Part shown: positions 1 to 12,500 of the stretch, one piece after another | Position numbering within the stretch: the stretch's first letter is position 1 | Layout: each line of letters begins with the position of its first letter | Source: Leptospira borgpetersenii serovar Javanica | GTDB taxonomy: Bacteria > Spirochaetota > Leptospiria > Leptospirales > Leptospiraceae | Direction: 5' to 3' | NCBI RefSeq assembly: GCF_003046425.1 | Contig: NZ_QAJG01000005.1 | Span: 40,001-52,500 of the forward strand | Length of the DNA: 12,500 nt | The notes under the pieces: generated by a model | Database searches by the model: none | Seen by the model: the letters and a program-made list of their open reading frames with translations, nothing else | What the model was told of the DNA's origin: nothing | Translations under genes and position numbers: made by a program

Positions 1-784
<784 letters not shown>

Positions 785-792
785 ATCAACCA

Positions 793-1636
<844 letters not shown>

Positions 1637-1637
<1 letters not shown>

Positions 1638-2221
1638 TGGAAAGATTCAAAATCGCCGCTCTTAAAAAAGGAAAATTCCGGAAGTGGATCGACCGATATC
1701 GGGTGGAGTTCTTCCTATCCGTTTCCTTTCTCCTTCAAATGTTCGTCCTATTTTTTTGGTATACACCTTCCATCGAGTTCAATCGATTGGATCGGCTCAT
1801 AGACGAGGTAGCGTTCGTTGACAATTTAATTATACAAGAACCGAACGTCGGAGAAGCGGCAGACGACGGAGAATTCGAAGTAACCGATACGATTAAAAAG
1901 AAAGAAGATCCTAGAATCGCGGGAGCACAAGACGCGATCATTTCGGGAGCGACAACTCCCGTGGATCTGACACCGAATGTGGTTCCCGACTACCCCTCGG
2001 AAGCCAGATCCGCCGGTATCGCTGGAACTTCCACTCTTGAGTTAATCATTGCCGATAATGGACAAGTACTAAGAGTTCGGTCCGTCGGAAAAACCCTCGG
2101 GTTCGGCCTAGAAGAAGCGGCAATAGACGCCTTCTATAAGAAAAGATATTCCCCTTCCGTTCTTGACGGAAAACCGATCACGGTAAAAGTTCTCATTCCG
2201 GTTCGCTTTAGCCTTTATTAA
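1637..2221 (+). CDS. tonB: TonB-like energy transducer
   Basis: Predicted 194-residue TonB, linking the ExbB-ExbD motor to outer-membrane receptors. It has a basic N-terminus and one membrane segment at about residues 24-42. A mostly acidic linker follows (about 45-112). The TonB C-terminal domain lies at about 113-194: [20 protein letters not shown], then a DNGQV turn, [20 protein letters not shown] and the closing IPVRFSLY. The ATG at 1637 overlaps the exbD2 stop and has a G-rich stretch (1621-1627) about 9 bases before it. A TTG one codon earlier is possible but less likely. Two oddities are visible. The helix has no histidine where E. coli TonB has its SxxxH pair (here Ser30 and Gln34), and the linker lacks the usual Pro-Glu/Pro-Lys repeats. 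A TolA-like role is possible, but the C-terminal domain is TonB-type. Confidence 0.88.
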
Positions 2222-2280
2222 TATATTCAAGTTTAAATCAACGTGAATTCTATATAAGAAAGTCTGGGCGAATATCAGCC

Positions 2281-2320
2281 TTTGTAAACACATTGTATTT
2301 TTTGAATATTATTTTACAAA
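2281..2320. repeat. Inverted repeat TTTGTAAA / TTTACAAA in convergent intergenic region
   Basis: Exact 8-bp arms at 2281-2288 and 2313-2320 are separated by 24 bases. They lie between the 3' ends of tonB (+) and the lipoprotein gene (-), so a promoter-operator role is unlikely. The loop is long and the arms AT-rich, so it may have no function or be a weak 3'-end structure. Confidence 0.3.
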
Positions 2321-2325
2321 CCGGT

Positions 2326-2352
2326 ATTCGCGCGCGTTTTGACGCGTATTTT
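2326..2352 (+). terminator. Possible transcription terminator after tonB
   Basis: ATTCGCG (2326-2332) can pair with CGCGTAT (2343-2349) with one mismatch, around a 10-base loop, and is followed by a short T run (2350-2352). It lies about 105 bases after the tonB stop and one base beyond the stop codon of the opposing lipoprotein gene, so it could serve either direction. The stem is short and the T tract poor; this is a tentative call. Confidence 0.3.
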
Positions 2353-3874
2353 AAGGGTTGTTTTTCATCCATTCCGCCAGTATCCTACGTTTACGGGAAT
2401 GAAGCGAATGATCGGAGGAATCATATTTCAAAACGGCGTTAGGATCTATTCCGAACAATCGTTTGACCGGCTCTAAGTTCGCTTTGGCTCCGTGTTTCAA
2501 TAATAATTGCAACGAATTTACGGACGTATCCCTATCGTCCTTTAAACAAAAAATCAAAAAAGACTCTTCTTCAATCCCTTCGATCCGGCGACCGTTAATA
2601 ACCCATACATTTTCTTTAAATTCATAGATCCGATTCGGATCCAGTCCCGCTTGTAGTAGTCTTTCCAGTATCTTAGGGGACCGAAGAACGGTAAGGAGCA
2701 CATCCCGATGGGATGTAAAAGATACACTGAGATCAGAAATATATCTCGCGATAAATTCTATGGAATCGGGATTATCGCTATCTATCGCTTTTTTAAATAA
2801 ATTTCCAATAGAGGCTTTTGTTTCTTTCGGAAACTTCTGAAACGCTTTTTCCAAAGCGGGACGATAATAAGAGACTACTCCGGATAAAATCGCTTCTGTC
2901 CAAATCGGATCCAAATTTTTTTTTAAATGAGGAAAATCTTTGCGAATCATTCCATCGAATTCCAATAAAATTTGAATTTGATATTTCCAAAATTCTTGAT
3001 CCGTTTTCGGAAGCCCTAAGTCTGAACGGGCCTTGAAAGATTCGGAAGAAAATTTAGACCTTAGATTATCATAAATTAGTCGTCCATCGCGGGAGTAGCG
3101 CTTTTCCGAATCCGAATAGAACGTGGCAAACTCTTTGAATAAAATCTCAGCGTCTTTTTCATCTGAAAATTCATGCAAAATATTCCTTAAAAAATCCGGA
3201 TTACGGACAAGAACTCCTTGATAAAAATGATTTTTCCATACGATTTCAAAATATTCTTCCCATAAAGTTTCCTCATACGTAGCTTTATCTCTGAATTGTT
3301 CATAGATTATACCTACAATTTCAACGTGCTGTTTCAATTGCAGCTCCGGATCCATTTGGCCGTTAGACGAAATTGACATCAAATACTCTAAATCCTTATT
3401 GAGAGTAATTCCTTCCTTCTGTAAATTCCGAATGTTTCTCTCCAGATATGAAATAGACCTTAACAATCCAGTTCTATATCCACCACTCCTGTCTTTCAAA
3501 GCCAAACTTAAAATGTCGCGCGAAGAATTCTTTGCTATAAAAGTATAAAGTCGTTTTTTCCATTTTCTATAATACCATTCTTCAGAACCAGGCGCGCCGG
3601 ACTCTATATATAAATAATAGGGAAAAGTTAACGGCAAAAGGATGGTATCGAACACAAGAGTAAAAGGAAGGTCGATAAAAATAAGCACGTCCCAAAAACC
3701 TTTTGAAAACGGCTTAGGGGGATGTGTCTCCCAGATAAAACGTTCAAGAGCAAGCGCTGTTCCGGAATACGGATAAATTTTTTCTTTCCCCTGAAAAGTA
3801 TATACAATAGCAGCCGTAGTATTACAGCTCAACTGTAATAGGATTAAAACCGACACAAAGATTTTAAAAAACAT
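2351..3874 (-). CDS. Predicted lipoprotein: YceK/YidQ-like N-terminus, ankyrin-like C-terminal repeats
   Basis: A 507-residue protein when started at the ATG at 3874. That start gives a signal peptide ([17 protein letters not shown]) with Cys17 as probable lipid attachment site; the box LQLSC is relaxed, as spirochaetes allow. An in-frame ATG at 3970 adds 32 polar residues before the signal peptide and is less likely. Residues 35-39 (PYSGT) and 68-81 ([14 protein letters not shown]) match the pattern of the short YceK/YidQ envelope lipoproteins. The remaining ~400 residues are mainly predicted helical, and residues 399-414 and 438-469 resemble ankyrin repeats ([22 protein letters not shown]). 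Known YceK/YidQ proteins are only about 100 residues long, so this is an extended architecture. The function is unknown; an envelope protein-binding role is an inference from the ankyrin-like part. The gene is apparently monocistronic and convergent with tonB. Confidence 0.65.
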   Translation of the reverse strand: MFFKIFVSVLILLQLSCNTTAAIVYTFQGKEKIYPYSGTALALERFIWETHPPKPFSKGFWDVLIFIDLPFTLVFDTILLPLTFPYYLYIESGAPGSEEWYYRKWKKRLYTFIAKNSSRDILSLALKDRSGGYRTGLLRSISYLERNIRNLQKEGITLNKDLEYLMSISSNGQMDPELQLKQHVEIVGIIYEQFRDKATYEETLWEEYFEIVWKNHFYQGVLVRNPDFLRNILHEFSDEKDAEILFKEFATFYSDSEKRYSRDGRLIYDNLRSKFSSESFKARSDLGLPKTDQEFWKYQIQILLEFDGMIRKDFPHLKKNLDPIWTEAILSGVVSYYRPALEKAFQKFPKETKASIGNLFKKAIDSDNPDSIEFIARYISDLSVSFTSHRDVLLTVLRSPKILERLLQAGLDPNRIYEFKENVWVINGRRIEGIEEESFLIFCLKDDRDTSVNSLQLLLKHGAKANLEPVKRLFGIDPNAVLKYDSSDHSLHSRKRRILAEWMKNNP

Positions 3875-3928
3875 AAAAGAACCCGGAATTGTATTTTTCG
3901 TAATATTTGGACAATAGGATTTTTTAGG

Positions 3929-3966
3929 GACTTCGCTTATTTTACGGGAAGTCAAAAAACGACTTC
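3929..3966 (-). promoter_or_regulatory. Leader with two mutually exclusive hairpins upstream of the lipoprotein gene
   Basis: Three 6-base arms lie 55-92 bases upstream of the preferred ATG: GACTTC at 3929-3934, GAAGTC at 3948-3953 and GACTTC at 3961-3966 (+ strand). The middle arm can pair with either neighbour, with a loop of 13 or 7 bases, so only one hairpin forms at a time. That geometry resembles attenuator or switch leaders. It applies only if transcription starts upstream of 3966 and translation at 3874. No promoter was identified with confidence. Confidence 0.3.
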
Positions 3967-4004
3967 TCAAATTTCAAAAGAGTTTTTTCGAATCGAATTT
4001 CATA

Positions 4005-4203
4005 TCAATCAGATTCAAAATCCCGCGAATCGGAATGAAGGTTCGACAACGGACCTTTTTGTTCTTCATCTTTCTTAAATTCCGTAGAAAGTAAAAACGT
4101 TTTCTCTTTCGTCAATCTAAAATTCAGATCGAAGACTTGGGTTTGAACAAAACCGACACGATTCGGACTTAAAATCCTGAACGCTTACATCGAAATGAAA
4201 CCG
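4005..4203 (-). pseudogene. Possible decayed gene remnant between the lipoprotein and mscS-type genes
   Basis: The - strand of this otherwise empty 280-bp upstream region translates into coding-like segments in two frames. One reads FHFDVSVQDFKSE (from about 4203 down). The other reads VQTQVFDLNFRLTKEKTFLL and continues charged and coding-like to a TGA at 4005-4007. There is no start codon joining them, and a frameshift would be needed. No family was recognised. The call rests only on amino-acid composition and could be chance. The rest of 3971-4250 shows no clear promoter for the + strand gene. Confidence 0.25.
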
Positions 4204-4250
4204 AACGATTTAATCTTGCGCGATTTTAATTTAGATAAAAACTGTTCTCT

Positions 4251-5279
<1,029 letters not shown>

Positions 5280-5292
5280 AACAAAAGTAAAA

Positions 5293-6820
<1,528 letters not shown>

Positions 6821-6841
6821 GCGACTGTCTAATGTATTCTT

Positions 6842-6847
6842 ATTATA
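6842..6847 (-). promoter_or_regulatory. Candidate -10 element (TATAAT) for the CarF-type desaturase gene
   Basis: A perfect TATAAT hexamer on the - strand sits 21 bases before the ATG. The expected -35 position carries no good match, so a short 5' leader from this site is possible but unproven. Confidence 0.35.
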
Positions 6848-6943
6848 GATAAGAATTCAGGCGAGATTTTTTCCGAAAAGGAAGCCTTGATTTGAAAAAA
6901 AAATGAAACTTTATAGCAGCTCACACTTTCTCTTTTGTTTGAA

Positions 6944-7109
6944 ATGAATCCTCTTTCTTTCGATACTCCCCGCGATCTTCTTCCGGCACTTTCCCCTATA
7001 CAAAATCACCTTTTAGGGCCTTGCGAGGCAACTCATCGAAAGGTATCAGGAACATAAAAATTCGGATCGTTTGGGACATTTTTCTTCAGCTTTTGAGACT
7101 GGTTTTTAA
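6944..7109 (+). pseudogene. Frameshifted gene remnant
   Basis: From the ATG at 6944 a coding-like frame reads MNPLSFDTPRDLLPALSPIQ and on to NHLLGP. Near 7015-7020 the plausible frame moves by +1 and continues LARQLIERYQEHKNSDRLGH then FSSAFETGF before a TAA at 7107-7109. In the original frame the reading ends at 7055-7057. The joined peptide of about 54 residues has normal protein composition, so this looks like the 5' end of a lost gene. I cannot name the ancestor. Confidence 0.5.
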
Positions 7110-7295
7110 TACCCGATATCCAAACGGAATTTCCACTACAACCACTTTCACATTCATTATGATGCCGAACTCACGTTCCAATAAGCTTTTTAAAAATTTT
7201 TCATATGTGACTGATTTTCTTGATTCTAACCGGCAATTTTAAAATACTCAATTTTTCACAAATACGGTGAATGATATCCTTAAGGAAAACCCTTC
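7110..7295 (+). other. Non-coding stretch upstream of the FAH-family gene
   Basis: No convincing gene. It contains one copy of a 14-bp repeat (7164-7177). TTGATT (7220-7225) lies 17 bases from AATACT (7243-7248), a poor promoter candidate. A good ribosome binding site, AAGGAA, lies at 7282-7287, about 9 bases before the next start codon. Confidence 0.4.
7164..7177. repeat. 14-bp direct repeat GCCGAACTCACGTT, copy 1
   Basis: Identical to the copy at 8305-8318, in the same orientation. The two lie in non-coding DNA on opposite sides of the FAH-family gene. Confidence 0.6.
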
Positions 7296-8243
<948 letters not shown>

Positions 8244-8301
8244 ATCCGGCCAACACTTTTAAGATATATTACTTCGATCGATATCCGCATAAAATTCTTG
8301 T

Positions 8302-8332
8302 TAAGCCGAACTCACGTTACTTTAAAACCGGC

Positions 8333-8335
<3 letters not shown>
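8302..8335. terminator. Inverted repeat TAAGCCG / CGGCTTA between convergent genes, possible terminator
   Basis: Exact 7-bp arms at 8302-8308 and 8329-8335 surround a 20-base loop. The second arm includes the stop codon of the alpha/beta hydrolase gene (8333-8335, - strand). No strong T run follows on either strand, so a terminator role is only plausible. The left arm overlaps the 14-bp repeat. Confidence 0.35.
8305..8318. repeat. 14-bp direct repeat GCCGAACTCACGTT, copy 2
   Basis: Second exact copy of the motif at 7164-7177, here inside the loop and left arm of an inverted repeat after the FAH-family gene. It may be a dispersed genomic element or a scar of rearrangement. Confidence 0.6.
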
Positions 8336-9211
<876 letters not shown>

Positions 9212-9230
9212 ATAAGGGAATCCCAAAAAT

Positions 9231-10529
<1,299 letters not shown>

Positions 10530-10532
10530 GAT

Positions 10533-10541
10533 TCTCCCTCA
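10533..10541 (-). promoter_or_regulatory. Strong ribosome binding site of the adenylyl cyclase gene
   Basis: GAGGGAG on the - strand lies about 5 bases before the ATG at 10529. It is the clearest Shine-Dalgarno match in the window and fixes the start. Confidence 0.7.
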
Positions 10542-10592
10542 TTTACTCACGACTTGAAACGAAATCTTTTTGCCATCGTGCAATTTTCGCAA

Positions 10593-10773
<181 letters not shown>

Positions 10774-10800
10774 TTATACAAACGGACATGACGAACTTTT

Positions 10801-11898
<1,098 letters not shown>

Positions 11899-11962
11899 TG
11901 AAAAGATTTAAAACCGGAGGATTCAAGGAGATCCTTTTGCACGAATTTTCCAAGGTGTATCC

Positions 11963-12500
<538 letters not shown>

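Noticed and set aside
2108..2293. 61-codon open frame on the - strand over the tonB 3' end
   Set aside because: Antisense to the conserved TonB C-terminal domain, with no recognisable features.
3875..3970. ATG at 3970 as the lipoprotein start
   Set aside because: It would place 32 polar residues before the signal peptide; the ATG at 3874 begins exactly at the signal peptide.
7021..7242. 73-codon open frame on the + strand starting with a non-ATG codon
   Set aside because: Composition is unlike a protein (Thr- and Phe-rich runs), and it overlaps the better-supported remnant in another frame.
11924..11936. AAGGAGATCCTT near-palindrome before the ATP-grasp gene
   Set aside because: 5-bp arms with a 2-base loop cannot form a stable RNA hairpin and are expected by chance.

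Overview
The window is AT-rich, densely coded DNA whose closest fit is the spirochaete Leptospira, probably from the pathogenic or a related clade. This is inferred from protein character: lipoproteins with relaxed, spirochaete-type lipoboxes, a membrane class III adenylyl cyclase of leptospiral style, a CarF-type desaturase, and an exbB-exbD-exbD-tonB cluster. It also rests on the mix of short operons and decaying gene fragments. No database search was possible. I see no tRNA, rRNA, CRISPR array, insertion sequence or prophage.

Left part (1-2221, + strand): a TonB energy-transduction operon, exbB (5' end outside the window) - exbD1 - exbD2 - tonB. The genes are packed with 18 bp, 2 bp and a TGATG overlap between them. 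An exact 18-bp palindrome covers the exbB stop codon. The products would use the proton motive force at the inner membrane to power outer-membrane receptors. A convergent intergenic stretch with inverted repeats (2222-2350) follows.

Next (2351-3874, - strand) is a large predicted lipoprotein with a YceK/YidQ-like N-terminus and ankyrin-like repeats near the C-terminus. Its leader can form two mutually exclusive hairpins. Between it and the next gene lies a possible gene remnant. On the + strand come an MscS-type channel (4251-5279) and, 13 bp later, a polytopic membrane protein with UbiA-like acidic motifs (5293-6138). The latter overlaps tail to tail by 29 bp with a CarF/PEDS1-type plasmanylethanolamine desaturase on the - strand (6110-6820).

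The stretch 6821-7295 holds a frameshifted gene remnant. It is followed by a fumarylacetoacetate hydrolase-family enzyme (7296-8243, +). A 14-bp direct repeat sits on each side of that gene.

The right part is all on the - strand. An adenylyl cyclase (9231-10529) has a good sigma70-type promoter and a strong ribosome binding site, and a lipoprotein-type alpha/beta hydrolase (8333-9211) lies directly downstream, probably co-transcribed. Upstream of the cyclase are a possible gene remnant, a membrane-anchored ATP-grasp protein (10801-11898) and a DinB-family protein (11963 to the right edge, 5' end cut off).

I did not find a clear new multi-gene system. The points most worth following are the CarF-type desaturase next to a UbiA-like protein (ether-lipid chemistry), the two-ExbD Ton system with an atypical TonB, the YidQ-ankyrin lipoprotein with its switch-like leader, and the short repeats flanking the FAH gene.
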